Assembly (NCBI GenBank): GCA_008973525.1 | Contig: WACJ01000503.1 | Location: 1,674,001-1,738,000 of the forward strand | Direction of reading: 5' to 3' | Length of the DNA stretch: 64,000 nucleotides | From: Stenopsyche tienmushanensis | Lineage: Eukaryota; Arthropoda; Insecta; Trichoptera; Stenopsychidae | In this document: piece after piece, positions 1-12,361 of the stretch | Layout: each line of letters starts with the position of its first letter | Position numbering within the stretch: the first letter of the stretch is position 1 | Made by a program: the position numbers and the translations under genes | Notes under the pieces: generated by a model | Database searches by the model: none | What the model was told of the DNA's origin: nothing | Seen by the model: the letters and a program-made list of their open reading frames with translations, nothing else

Positions 1-2400
1 AAGAGTTGCAGCGGCTGCATTATGACTCAATTTGTCATTGTCGCATTTTTTTGTGTCACCGCTGAAGAGAGATCAATCAAAGATATATTTCTTGGTTGTC
101 AACAGATTGATTTAAATTGAATCAATAAAGCGGTCTTCGACGCCGAGAGTGCTATTTTAAACCACCATCGGGTCAGATATATTGTTTGTTGATTACCGTT
201 AATATTTCACGCTGTTCGTTCTGCTTTTTCACACTTGTGCCAATTCCGAGTATCGTTCCTCACGTTCAAGATTGATATTTGTTTGACAATGTACATGTGC
301 ATGTCTGTTTTCGTTTTCGCGAGGTCATGTTTGGTGATTATTCGACGAATAAATTGTATCCAATTTGTCTTTGGGAGAGCTTTGCGTCATCACGACTTTC
401 ATTTGCCTGCTTTTCATTTCCTATCAGCAATCAAATTAATTAGCTCGGCATCCATCGCAAATATTACTTATCTGATATTCAATATCACGATTTTGCTGAA
501 GGAACTGATTCTAAGATCGGTGCTGCAGATTCATTATCGATCCCGGCGTTTGCAATTTGCGATTTTCGAAAATTTTTCACTCGATTCGACTCGACAAATA
601 CGTTGGAGCAAATAAAATGCGTGTCGAAGATCAAGCTCATTTGCTACGATTAAGCTTGTTGTAGAGCGTGAAGAAGCTTTTTTTTTACTGTATATTTTTC
701 AAATTACACTGTGAACCTTACATCCTGATTAACATGGAAAAAAATTTGATTCCGTACCTAATGCTACAATTATGCGTCCGTCTGATAATTTAATTATACG
801 GCACACGAACCATCGAAGTCATCTTTTTTGGAGTCTATTTTTTCCAACATTGCTCCTGGGAGGTTCAAATGCACCACCAATACGCCTTTTTGCTCCATTT
901 TTATAATAACCTAAATACGGGCGACATCATGCATATTTTGATCGTATTTGGCACCACATTAACAGCTTTTAAGTACATTTCTTGGTGCTCCGGCGTGTAA
1001 GCATAGGCGCACGTTGCAAGTAACGCTACTGTGATACGTGATGACCTTTGCCGATCCAAACGGAGATATTCACATCGACCAACTGTTGGATTAAAAGCGG
1101 TGCTTTTAGAAGTCTAATGAGAGTCATGTCTGAAGTATTTGACGAAAAAAAAAACTCTTCAAACCGTATTTTTACATCACAGATAAATCACTTTCGTCAA
1201 TCTTCCACGTTTTAACACGAAAAGAAGTACGTACGATCCATTCGTTATACAATCGCATGCTCAAGCTAAACATATACACTATCCACCGTTATCCGACTCA
1301 TTTTAATTACTTTATTTATTTAAAAAGACGTGTGAATATTCGACGAATGAATAGTACACGATTTTCTTACACCTGTCAAAGTTGATTGTATCATACAATG
1401 ATACATAGAGAATGCTTTCTTTTAATTTGAATTTGTGATTCAAATGTGGGCATCGAGTAGGCTTTACATTTAAAATTGATGGTATCATTGAAGAACTCAA
1501 ATAAATTAACAATTTTAAAGTTTCTTAACTTCATTTTATATCTAAAGATTTCATCATACGTGGAAATATGAATGAATCCTCATATCGGCGTAGCATATTC
1601 ATATATTATTTCAAATTTAATCGCGAGCATATGCCTGATTTACTGTTTAGAACATGTTATCGGAATGTGTGAGATGTATGTTATGTTATGCTCTTAATTG
1701 AAAATGATAATTTTTGCTTTAAAATAGCAGCATGTGAATGGATGAATATAAGCAGTATCATTACTGTGTTTTTAATGTCTCTCCATTCTCTCAAGTTTTC
1801 CATTGCTTAGACGAGCTATTTTATGCATTCATTTCCTTCTGTTTTTTTTTTGTTCAATCGAAATCATTAAGCAGCGAATTCTTTCCGAGTTTCGCAATGT
1901 GACCAGTTTTTCTTCCACCCTGTTAGTACCAATTTATCGTCAGTCTCAGCCGCCAACTAATGTGTTATTCGTCATACGTGCCTAATAGCCTTTGATCTTT
2001 TTTTTTTACTGTGAAACCTATTGAATGACGCTTACAAAGTATACAGAAGAATGTGTGCATATATTTTTTTTTGTCATAATGGGGATCCGGTATTATGAAA
2101 CAGTTTCTCACTTTACTGGATTAATTTACATAGGAATTTATTATGGATAATGTATACCTTATATCCTGCGAAACCTTCAATGCTAAAAAGTAGCATCAGA
2201 TCTCGATGCTATCGTTACAAACAGGATTTCTTCCATCCTTGACACTTCACCTGGTGTTTTCGCGATATCGGATATCTGCTCATAGAATATTGCATTCGCC
2301 ACCTTGGCCTCCGTGATCTATACCACTTGTGTGCGTATTCCAGAATTTTATTTGAATTATTCAAAGTCTTTTTTATTGCCATTTCTTGTAACATATTGTC
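1..2400. other. AT-rich non-coding stretch, nothing recognised
   Basis: I see no gene, repeat family member or RNA gene here. A 126-codon open frame at 235-615 (+) is rich in Ile, Phe, Leu and Ser, as expected from random AT-rich DNA. It matches no family I know. Short homopolymer T runs occur but no longer repeat. It reads as intronic or intergenic filler upstream of the splice-like site at 2425. Confidence 0.6.
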
Positions 2401-2401
2401 A

Positions 2402-2431
2402 ACTAACCAGTATTTTTTGTTGCAGGTGAGT
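2402..2431 (+). promoter_or_regulatory. Candidate recursive splice site (ratchet point) 1
   Basis: A branch-point-like CTAAC lies at 2403-2407. It is followed by a T-rich tract (tattttttgttg), then CAG at 2423-2425, joined directly to GTGAGT at 2426-2431. An acceptor abutting a donor with no exon between them is the known form of a ratchet point in long insect introns, where a giant intron is removed in steps. The branch point, pyrimidine tract and donor all fit well, with about 18 nt from branch A to AG. It would act in the spliceosome on a + strand transcript. Alternatives are an ordinary acceptor for an exon starting with GTGAGT, or chance. Confidence 0.5.
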
Positions 2432-2561
2432 ACATCATGTCACTGGCGTAACGGTATAAAAGCCATTATATTTGGTAGCAGTTCTTTAACGCGCAGCATC
2501 CATTACCAATTAAAATGACCGCATATCGAATCTTTTTTTGTTAATGATATCATTACAAAAG
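2426..2561 (+). other. Candidate recursive-splice exon after ratchet point 1
   Basis: A strong donor (AAAG|GTAAGT, GT at 2562) lies 136 nt downstream of the ratchet acceptor. Together they could define a recursive-splice exon: the segment is recognised by exon definition and then removed when the GTGAGT at its own start is used as donor. 136 is not a multiple of three, so inclusion would shift the frame, which fits a segment that is normally skipped. No protein similarity is recognised. The call depends wholly on the two splice sites. Confidence 0.35.
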
Positions 2562-4735
2562 GTAAGTCGTATAATGTTTGAGTTATCCACGTGGTTTTTA
2601 CTCATACGGTATAAGAGCAACGTCGTTAATGTTGCTGTTGCATCGAGATAAAATTTTATACTTCAATCTGCCCTGCTAGATGGGGAAGTATTTTTATAAA
2701 ATAAATGTGCGCATGCTCATATATATTATGCGATATTGGCACCGTTTACACTATGCCACATTATCTGATTCAAATAAATTGCACGACCATATAGTCCAAC
2801 CCGTGTCGCCGTTTCTATATCGATATAGAAACGACTCACATTCCTGGAATCCCTGAATCTAGACATGGCTGCTGTATCCAGATGCATCTTAAGGATGCAT
2901 TTCGGTGCGGCCGATCGAATACTTAAAATTCTGCACGCGTTATTTGCAGCATATCCTATGAATACGTATTGCAACATTCCCTCGGGATACTCGCCCAATT
3001 GATCTCTGGCTCATTGTTTGTTTCTTTTTTCATCCGATCTTCGATCGCGCTATATCCAGGTCTTGATAATTGTATTAATTTTCATAATAAGCAATCCTAT
3101 TATATTTATATATTTAATTATATATATTTTTGATTCAATATCCAAAGCATTCATACAAATAAATGGTATTCCTCCAGAGCGATACTTTCATCCTTCATCG
3201 ACAAAATCTATATTCTAGCAGTATAGATGCCATCTCGTACTTATTGGAATGTTGGCTAAACTTGTACGTTTACAGATTCCTTTATCTTTCCATATGAACG
3301 CATAGGGAATTGATTCGATCGCTTATTTATGAGATTCTCATTGAAGCTTACATTTTTTTTATTGTTTCGTACTTATTTTTCGTGTAGCTTTCAATTCAGA
3401 ATATCGCACAATCGTGATTACTTCATCGCCTATTTAAAAACCTTCATCTTCTTCATTCAAGAATTTTCTTTGGTGCGAAATTGTAAGAAACGTCAACACC
3501 TGTCAAGTGTCAATTTTCGCGCCAAATATTTAATTTTCGTGCCGATCGATTTCCTTCGACGTCAACGCATTTCTTTGGCCACCGTTTTTGTAAATGGTCA
3601 CGTCCGCGACATAACGGATTATCGGAACCTCTCAATGCTTTTTAATCTTAGACGTTTTGTATCATGTCACTCTTCTTCGTCGGATCGTGATCGAATTGTT
3701 CCTAAATAGTAGCCCAATCGGACCCATTGTTGTTGAGCCGCCCGCCGCTCGTTAACTAAGAAAGGGTCATTATTAACACTACGGGTCGATGAATTATCCG
3801 ATGGAGTGATTCACCCAATTTTCACGCTTTAAGAAGCACTACACGTCTATCGGATTAATCGAAATTAATCCACGTGAAAATAATTCTAAGATCTATTCCG
3901 GTGCTTATTTTTTTCTTAAATCAACGGACCAAATCGGAACACTTTTTGATCGACCCAAGCTAAAGCATAGATGCAAAAATATAAAAACCCATAATAACCC
4001 TAAAAGAAGTATGATTGTTACGCAAATATACATTGTCCACAACGAACTATTCATATCGCAGTATAAATATTTTTGCATTATTTAAATCATTTAATGAATC
4101 ATATTTTTGCAACCCTTCGACTTTACAACATTTTGCAAATTAATCAAATCACACTGTATGCAAAATCTTGTACCAAAAATAATTGAATAAATTCGATCTG
4201 GAATGGTATTGTTTTTTGTGGAAAAATATTCTGTGGGAGCTTGAATGTTAACAGAAATAGTGTTGGGCCAAGCAGTTTACTGCACGTATATTATCGTGTC
4301 GTAATTGAGTTTTGATGAGGGGTTTTATTTGCTCTTAAAAAAGCAGTAATTGAGTCAAATACCATGGATAACCCACGTTAATGGTGACCATCAATCATAT
4401 CTTGACTAATGTAATTCAAAATGATTCTATACGTACTACAAACATTTAACTACACTGCCTGCTAAATTAAGCCGTTGAATAATTGCTATAATAATTTTGA
4501 TTCACAATTAAACTGTTAGCGCAAACATTGTCTTCGTTTTTTGATCTCATTGCAAAAAACGTATCAATTTTGTGTTGTTGCACGATTTTGATTGTCCATG
4601 CGTTTATTTGTGTTTGAAGCTGTATGATTTGGCGTTGAGCGGTTTTCTTGGTTCTTGTACTGGATGGATTGTTCCGATTGCCTGCTTTTATAGCGCCCAT
4701 ATAATGATATCTCAATTATGGTCCGCAGCTAATCG
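2562..4735. other. AT-rich non-coding stretch with one perfect palindrome
   Basis: There is no recognisable gene. A 90-codon minus-strand frame (2726-2998) and a 126-codon plus-strand frame (3329-3709) are open, but neither resembles a known protein. The block holds the palindrome at 2810-2833 and an interrupted one at 2882-2900 (atgcatc / gatgcat). Confidence 0.5.
2810..2833. repeat. 24-bp perfect palindrome
   Basis: The two 12-nt halves, cgtttctatatc and gatatagaaacg, are exact reverse complements with no spacer. It could bind a dimeric DNA-binding protein or form a cruciform, or be an end-to-end remnant of a small inverted repeat. The sequence alone does not say which. Confidence 0.9.
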
Positions 4736-4739
4736 ACAT

Positions 4740-5340
4740 TTAATAAAGATATCCAGAAAGCTACCGCCGCTGAAGGATGTTATGCGGCAATCTCGCCATC
4801 TTTTTGCAGCCTCCGCGAACCCCGGCCGTGATATATCGTTGACCCTTCGCCGTCTTGTAGTCTTTCGTCGCGAGCCTTCGAATGTTGGGGAGATAATTAA
4901 TTAATTTAAATTGCCGCTCGAAATATCGCAGTTGTAAAATCTAAGGCCGCGGGCAAATTCTCGGAATGTCGATTCGAAGTTTTAACCCTGTGTGGCACAT
5001 CTCCCGTGCAGCAGGTACCGCAACCCGGCGCTCGTGGATGTATGCAGCAAGAAGGTACTGCGGAAACTCGACATCATTGTCGATTGTATCGCAGCCGGGT
5101 GGATGCATTACCTCCGACTTGGGAGATAGATAGATACAAAATGTTGCTAGCTCCGGAGGGTCACGAAGGTTATGAGAATCGTAAGATCGAAATATTTCCT
5201 CATCCGCTCTACTGCTATTTGGCAACGTAAAGGGCAACTCGATCGCTCAGTTTTCACCGGTTGCACCGAATTCGTGGAAGTGATAATTTCGACGATTGTA
5301 CGTGATTTTCGGCCAAATTACAGAAGAAGACATTACGATT
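4740..5340. other. GC-raised island with overlapping short ORFs
   Basis: Base composition is clearly richer in G and C than the flanks. Open frames overlap on both strands (4572-4904 +, 5006-5230 +, 4941-5237 -). That is expected when stop codons thin out with rising GC, so none is called a gene. The patch could be an enhancer-like conserved element or a decayed exon. I recognise no domain. Confidence 0.3.
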
Positions 5341-6470
5341 CGTCTCTGAAAGTTCTCACAGCAAACCTATAATGATCTACATTCATTCCCCTCGAGTGAT
5401 TTCAAAGCAATACACGTACGAGTAGACGGTACTTGGAAATGATAACGATTTTTTGATTCGATATAAATATATTTTAACCTTAAGCTAGATAAAGCTTATG
5501 CTAATAGAATACTGAACTTTTCTTTCACAATACCGTTATAAAATAGGTTTGAATATTGATCCACAAACAATATCAATAGAGATTCATTTTATTCAGATAT
5601 ATTTACAAGAGACGATTTTAAACAGATATTCTAGATGTTGCATTTGAAAAAAATCCCACTTGATAATCCATCTTTGAAAAATCGAATTCAAAAAGCTAGT
5701 AATTTTTTGTAATACATAATTTTCTAACTTTCACAGCATTTTATATCAGATCACTCTATACATCCTATTTCAACCCCCAATATATATATTATTTTTATTC
5801 TATTAATTGTTATTCTTTTTAAATTTCAATCAATTTGAATAAATGCGATCTAATGTATACACATTTTCTTGTATTGTCGTACGTCTAGTACGATTTACTT
5901 GCAATGCTTTCGAAAAACTAGGTCGTTCGCTAAGAATTAACAGCCTTTCATAATTCAATCTTTGGGGTTGAATATGATCATTTAACTCATTGCTGTATAC
6001 AACTTTTAAATTCGTCTATTAATTAATTCCTATTTAATTTTCTACTTTGTCTCAAATAATTTTATCAGTTTGTCTTAGACTACTATTATAAAAATCGAGA
6101 TCGAATCAAATCCAAATAAAAAATTAACATTAGAAGCGTTTAAATTCACAATCTTCTGAATATATAAATCTATAGTACAATACTCATCCCCATAAAAATT
6201 CCATCTCCATATAGCATAATCTGATAAACGAATTTGATAATAAAGACCTATATGTTATATCACTGAAAAATTTGGTCGCCTTTATATTTTACGCTATTTC
6301 GATCGTCATAGATTTGTTATAAGAGTCTTTGTTGATTCCTTTTGAACCAATTTACCACCTTTGCCGTTCTTTATCTGAGCTCTGCAAAAGAGCAGCGATG
6401 ATATATCCAACCTGACTCCATTAAAGAATGCTACCTTTTCAGTAAAAAAATATCATACGACGTGTCTTAC
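5341..6470. other. AT-rich stretch, nothing recognised
   Basis: No open frame longer than about 60 codons, no repeat pair and no RNA signature was noticed. Composition is strongly AT-rich up to the GC-raised block that starts near 6470. Confidence 0.6.
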
Positions 6471-6479
6471 GATACTGTC

Positions 6480-7120
6480 CCCCGGCAGTTGCAGTTACAA
6501 TAAGTACTCATGTGGATCCCGCCATTCGACCCAGCTTCCGTCCTGTAGCAGATCTCGCCTTACCGCCCTCGCTCCCACCCCGCCCACTGTCCCAGTTATC
6601 ATTTATCAGTTACAATTGCATTCTCCTGGTTGGCTGTCCGTATATCATCTCACCCTGATGTCTGGCCAAATTTGGAACCGGATTGCTTGTTCGGTTCCGC
6701 TGCGCGTAGCGGTGTGTTCCCGGCAGGAATGTACCGTTGCAGCGGCCGGCGCACGAGTCGTCGCATCGACTGCACCGGCAGATGCATTTCCATACATTAG
6801 GGACGCAATCCGACCGCGACCCGCTTATCTGATCAGTCAACCGTTAATCGGTCCGGCCCCATCGGGAAATATCTGGGCTGACAATTAATCGCGACAACCT
6901 TGCCCCGGAAAACGTCCCCAATTTACCTGCTCTACAGCCTCAAAACTCTATTCTCATCTGACACGATTTCCCGGTTTCGATAAGTCACTCGGACGTTTGT
7001 CCGCCTCTCGCTTAATTCACTTTTAAAGTATGTCCCTGACCACCGCATAGCTGGGAAACTGGTTACATCGGTGCAATTGTTACTTCTTCCGCAGGCTGCT
7101 TGAACTTTTCACATGTGCAG
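6480..7120. promoter_or_regulatory. GC/CpG-raised island, possible enhancer or exon
   Basis: This block of about 640 bases has many CpG dinucleotides and contrasts sharply with AT-rich flanks. Possible roles are a promoter, an enhancer or an exon. On the minus strand a donor-like CAGG|GTGAGA falls at 6654/6653. Upstream of it is a Cys-rich open frame (6654 to about 6840) with the local motif CICRCSRCDDSCAGRC. A clean upstream acceptor is not evident and an in-frame stop lies just above, so I do not call a CDS. The regulatory reading is inference from composition only. Confidence 0.25.
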
Positions 7121-7124
7121 TTAT

Positions 7125-9455
7125 GACACTAACAGTCGCCTTTTATTGCTTATTGGGGTTACTGTAATACTTCTTCATAAACACAAGACAATTTGACAAC
7201 CAATTAAATCATTTTCAAACAAATAAATCAGATATGAGACTAAAACTTTTTAAATCGATTTTGATTCTGTATTTTTAATAAAAGTATTTTTGTTAAAGAT
7301 GATGAATGACGTTTTGTATTTGAGGTATTAATGTGAATCAAATTAACAATATGCACGTTAAATGATAAATGAGCACGTAAGGGCAGTAAAAAATATTTTT
7401 AAAATGTATATAAAATCATCAGTACCATGTTTTATGATTATGTGTGCGCACGATATTGAAAGTATTTGACATGCATGACTTTTATTACATGGATGTTTAT
7501 ATAACTAGTCAACAAGATTAACGTGTGCAATAATTGATTAGGTTAAATATTGTGCGGAACTAATAGTCTTTTTTAATCACGTTTATTATATTGAAAAATA
7601 CATTGCATAACAACATTTAACATCACCAAATGTATCGCTTAGAAAGTATCACAAATTTCAATCATACGAATATCTCGTTCGATTTATAAGCGTAAATGAA
7701 TGATTTAGTGGTATACATAAAGTTTTTTATTTATGTCCCAAACGTATCTCTAAATAAACACAGTCCACACATCGATGTTTGCTTATAGCGCTCTCCGACT
7801 AATATGGTTTTATTTTTTCATCAGCAACAAAAACATAAACGTACGTGTCCGCTTTATTTATAATGGTTTATTCAACTCCGTGAAAGTTTAACAACCTTCG
7901 GATTATTTGGGTTCAATATCATATTGACGATCGGCTGCGATGAAACAGTCGCCGTATCCGCTCTCGCAAATTGGATTATAAATTATGAGACGTATACATT
8001 ACATGACGTTTGAGAATCTCTAAGTGGAATGATTCTTATTACGACAACGCTTATTCTTACGCGAATCGCTTTCGCAATTACTTTCGCTATCGTTTGTCTG
8101 AACATTTGATTGATGCGTTTTAGCGCTGAGGCTGTTTTTTAGCGTTACGCGAATCTATGCACTTTGCTTTTTGTGCACATCGTTCCAGTTAATATCGCTT
8201 TTAACGGATAAACAAATCTGTAAGCATTCGAAGAAGGTATTGATGCCATTTGAAGTGATGCTGTATCAGGTTTGTGTGCACCCCGCGCGTTGATATCTTT
8301 TATATACCCGATATTAAAGATCGCTTTTTTGTTGTAATTTTTTTTATCGCGTGTGGGAATATTTAAAAACATGACTTTCTTTTTCTCCTGAGATGGACAG
8401 CCTCGTTTGTATGCTGATATATTTCATTGATCACCAATTATTTTTACGAACAGTTTGCTCCTAATCCTCATTTGATCAAATATTTATGGTCGATTGCAAG
8501 CCGCGGGCTTAATGAGCATGAATTCAGGATTGACATTTAATAACTGGTCGTACAAAAAGCAGTCTTTGCTTCTTTTGAAACGATCGTATTAAATGTTTTA
8601 TTTTATTTTTTTCGTTTTATAATTTCACTTTTAAATGATCCGCATGCTTTTTGTGTGAGATTCGTGCTTAATTTTTTATCTGGTATTTACTATAAACTTT
8701 TTGGCATGACTATGAAGTGATTAATATTTTTTGCTGCGTGTGCGCATATTAATTCTTGATAAAAACCCAATTTGTTTTTTATATTACCTCATTACCAGAT
8801 AAGGAAAAAAAATCATATTGCTCCTGAACAATTTACAAAAGCTTACGCCCTGAGTTGAAGTTGTTAAAATTATTATTTCTCTGCTAAATTTAAAATAAAG
8901 ACGTGGAATAATGTTCAAATTAATATATCCCAGAATCACAAATATCACAAAATCGTATATATAACATTAACAGATAGTATTAAATACTATCTTATCTATT
9001 CTGGAATTCACATATTTTTCAAATATAATATATAAGGATTTAAAGCAAGTTGTTATAATGGACTAGTTCTTGGTATTTATTATAAATATTTGGGTTTAAA
9101 TCCAATTTTAATGGATGAAAATAAGCATTTAAACAATTCGATCTTGAATGTCTGAATATTTTCAACATTTTATAAAAATAATTTCTCTTATATCCTCTTC
9201 TATTTAAATAAAATCATGCTAGTTTAATAATATATAAATGATAACAAATAACTAACTACGCCTAATATCGTAACTTATTTTAATAAATTTGATCTTGAAA
9301 TAAAATATTAAGAGCAATTCTGTAAATTTGTGAATGTGTTACTTTGAAGATAATAATTCGGCATTCGATCTCAAAGACCCAAAAGTGTATCGTAGATGGA
9401 ATTTATGTATTTTTTAAATATTCACGCTAAACAATACCGATCGTTGCGCATATCT
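7125..9455. other. AT-rich stretch, nothing recognised
   Basis: No gene, RNA or repeat family member was recognised. The longest frame is a 75-codon one at 8145-8372 (-), without any recognisable motif. Part of the sequence (8880-9360) is extremely AT-rich. Confidence 0.55.
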
Positions 9456-9459
9456 GATA

Positions 9460-10090
9460 AATGTTTGTTCAGATGAACGTCTTCGTAACCACCGTGCGTT
9501 CGCGGTCAGAAAGAACAATTATGGTCCCGATTGTATGGATCCGCAGGCACCGTAAATCTTCATAATCGCCATTAAAACTTCATTCAATCCGCCATGGTGT
9601 TCTCGCGAATGCTCATCCAACATCCACTTCTATACATAATTCCGCGGAATTAATGGCTAAATAAGTAACTAATCCAGCGGTAGTGTCCGTAAACGGCAAC
9701 CTAATGAAATGCTGTTGCACTTACTTAATTACACGGTATATGTTTGACGTTTTTCACTTATTAACCGGGAACCGGGACCCGCCTCATAATGGCCCATTAT
9801 AATATCGATAAATAACTCGAAGAGTGTAAATAAGCGGCCAGATCACAAACGCGCCATAAATCCTACTCTTTATTTATATGCTGCTCCCGATCGTATCCAT
9901 TCTGGTGTCATACGGACCCGGAGCGCCAAAGCCTTTGCAGACTTCCCGACTGATACACATTAGACGCGTTTCTCGTTTATTAGTCCTCCTATTGCTAATA
10001 TGTGGTGACAGGGTGATCGTAAAGAGTCACGATGGACTGATGATGGTGCTCACTTTTGCTTGGAGCCGGCCTGGAGATCATTTTCGTTTT
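9460..10090. promoter_or_regulatory. Possible conserved cis-regulatory block
   Basis: This patch has moderate GC and low repetitiveness inside very AT-rich DNA. Short words such as taattaca, gcgccataaatc and ccgggaaccggg suggest clustered binding sites of homeodomain and Grainyhead type. There is no good open frame. Blocks like this inside long insect introns are often enhancers. That role is inferred from texture, not shown. Confidence 0.25.
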
Positions 10091-10099
10091 TAAAATCAC

Positions 10100-11540
10100 T
10101 TGACTAATCGTGCAATTCTCAATCAAATGCATGGACTTCGAAAATAATACATATATTTATAAATATGTATAAATAACATAAGATATTTTATAAAGGGAAA
10201 AAAAACATATAATAATAACTAATTTAATTTAATTTATCATACAAATTTGCGATTCATTCCCTATTGATTTTACTAAGCAGTAATATTATAAAGTGATCCT
10301 AATTTAATATGAATAAAATATTCCGATGATGCTTTGTAGATAGTCACAGTAAACTCGTTAAATAATGTGTTGGACAGTCGACTTGTGTGAAAATATAAGA
10401 ATTATCGATTGTTGCGAATTATTGATTTTTTTCCCATCACAATGAACTATAAATCTGTCGCCAATGCAGCACCGTGCATAATTTATGCCGGTCATAAAAA
10501 TGTTTTGTTCGAATACTTTGTGTTTTATACCTTAATGGGGAATCGCTTAGTATATTTTACAGCCGTAACATTGCGCTGAAAATTATTTCATAAACCGTTT
10601 AGATTTTATTGCATTGGAAGCGATCGAACCGGGAGCGAATTTTCCCAGCTCCTTTCGCAGCATCTTTTTTTTTTCGATTGTCGAATTTCCGACGGACGAC
10701 GACCGACCTTCGATGCCGCAGTAAAATTTTACGATTCGTAATATGACTTAATTGGATCGAATTTTTCGGCACTATTTAGTAGCCAATCATAGTAATTTTC
10801 ACCTGCAATTCCTGAGTGAGTATTATGCGGAACCGGTTTCGGCGTTGGACAGTATTGAGGCGAATTTTAACAGTGATTCATTTTCAATTACTGTATCATC
10901 CTCTTGACGTTTCGACGGTGTGTAATTTATTGAGGCGGTGTTTTTGAACGCATTAATTTAATATTGTGGCAAGCCATCAATCAATTGCGGGGAACAATCG
11001 CGAATTTAATCGGCGCTATGAAACAACATAATCATTTGATCCCTTTAATGAATTGGTGGTTTAATGCAAAAAATTGCTTTCGGTTGAATTTATTGGCATT
11101 AACAGTTGTGGCTGTTTTTTTTTCTGTGGATTTGTGCTAAAAAATGTTTGTTTGTCGATTGAGAGGATTTGCTGCTTTATAGCGGTACTCGGTCATCGTC
11201 AGCCGGATTTGATCTTTAAATATATTCTTGTCTTATGGAAATTGAAAATTTAAGAAAAAAGGCTTTTGAATGCGGTGTATTTTATTTCGAGAGTCTTTCG
11301 ATGTCTTCAGCATGAAATTAACCTCGTTTCTATAGAAAATTGGCGTTGACAGGTATTATTTAACGCATTACGCTCGTCGGCCTATTCACATTGACATTGA
11401 ATAATACATGAATGTGCATCATGTGTTCTAAGTAGACCGAGTTGAAAGAATTTTCACCGGCATTTTATCTATCATTTTTATTTTATAAAATCGATAAAAA
11501 AATGCAGTGTTCTTGATACCAATTTTAAAATTTAATTTGA
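10100..11540. other. AT-rich to mixed stretch, nothing recognised
   Basis: 10100-10420 is strongly AT-rich. 10600-11100 is mixed and contains a T9 run with pyrimidine-rich context near 10660. A donor-like GTGAGT at 10814 has no matching acceptor close by. No gene is called. Confidence 0.5.
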
Positions 11541-11552
11541 CTTGAAACTCAC

Positions 11553-12060
11553 CGTAAATTCTGCGACAGGACCCAATTTGATCACTTGTCTTGCACACGG
11601 TGCAGGATAAATGCTCCCTGATCTCAATGAAAGGATGTATCGAAATAAATTTAAGTCGGCACACCGAAGGATATTTTCACTGATTTTCTTTGATGAAAAG
11701 TCGATCACTCGCAAAGGGGATGAATATATGTTGGCAAACTGTCTCAGCATAGGACTCCTCCGGAGCGAGGAGGAGTTGCGCCGAGAGCTTGCGGCTTGAC
11801 ACTGAACTTGAATACGCTTTGACGGCCGGTTATAACATAGTAGTATATGCAACCTCAACCTTGCAAGACAGGGAAGGAACAGAACGGATCAGGTGCGAAG
11901 ACTCACGGAAACGGCCGAGCGAGACGGCAGACGGAGATGACTCGCGTGCGAGAGAGCCAGCAGTCGCCGGCAGTGCAAACTGTTTGTCGGTTCGGCGGCC
12001 GTGGTCTAGTGGGAGATCGGACGTTGTGTCTTGCACGGCCGACCGTTGCCAGGTTCGCAT
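11553..12060 (-). promoter_or_regulatory. CpG-rich block, candidate promoter plus first exon (minus)
   Basis: 11750-12060 is the most CpG-rich part of the left half, a texture typical of insect 5' exons and promoters. At its left edge a consensus donor on the minus strand (TTTACG|GTGAGTTT) places an exon end at 11553. A minus-strand frame runs open from about 11858 across this donor, but its protein is unfamiliar. The simplest model is a 5' exon, coding or untranslated, of a minus-strand gene or lncRNA nested in the + strand intron. A second donor-like CCGTGAGT lies inside the block. It could equally be a regulatory island with chance splice motifs. Confidence 0.3.
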
Positions 12061-12361
12061 GATCGCCGGTAATTACCTCGACGAGGCGTTGACCTCAATT
12101 ATGTAATGCATTGACGATGATTGATCGCATTTAAATGGATCGCGCAAGGAAAGGCATCAGGTGCATTTGTCGGCGCCCTTTTCCTTTTTTCCGACTAATG
12201 TTCCGATTTTTACTTCCTTTATATGCGCTTTGCGACGTGCATATCAATGCGCATACGTCCAATGCAACTTTAACACGTCCTTGACATTGCAAATCTTCTC
12301 GACAATTTTTCAACAATACGAAATGCAAGTGGAACTTCTTAGCTACGAAAAAGTTGACTCC
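12061..12361. other. Short non-coding spacer
   Basis: It lies between the CpG-rich block and the repeat cluster. Open frames on both strands (12131-12370 - and 12161-12457 +) overlap each other and run into the neighbouring dispersed repeat, so neither is called. Confidence 0.4.

Noticed and set aside
235..615. 126-codon plus-strand ORF
   Set aside because: Ile/Phe/Leu/Ser-rich translation typical of chance frames in AT-rich DNA, with no splice context and no recognisable motif.
4941..5237. Overlapping ORFs on both strands near 5.1 kb
   Set aside because: Both strands are open in a GC-raised patch. There is no acceptor and donor pair that fits either frame.
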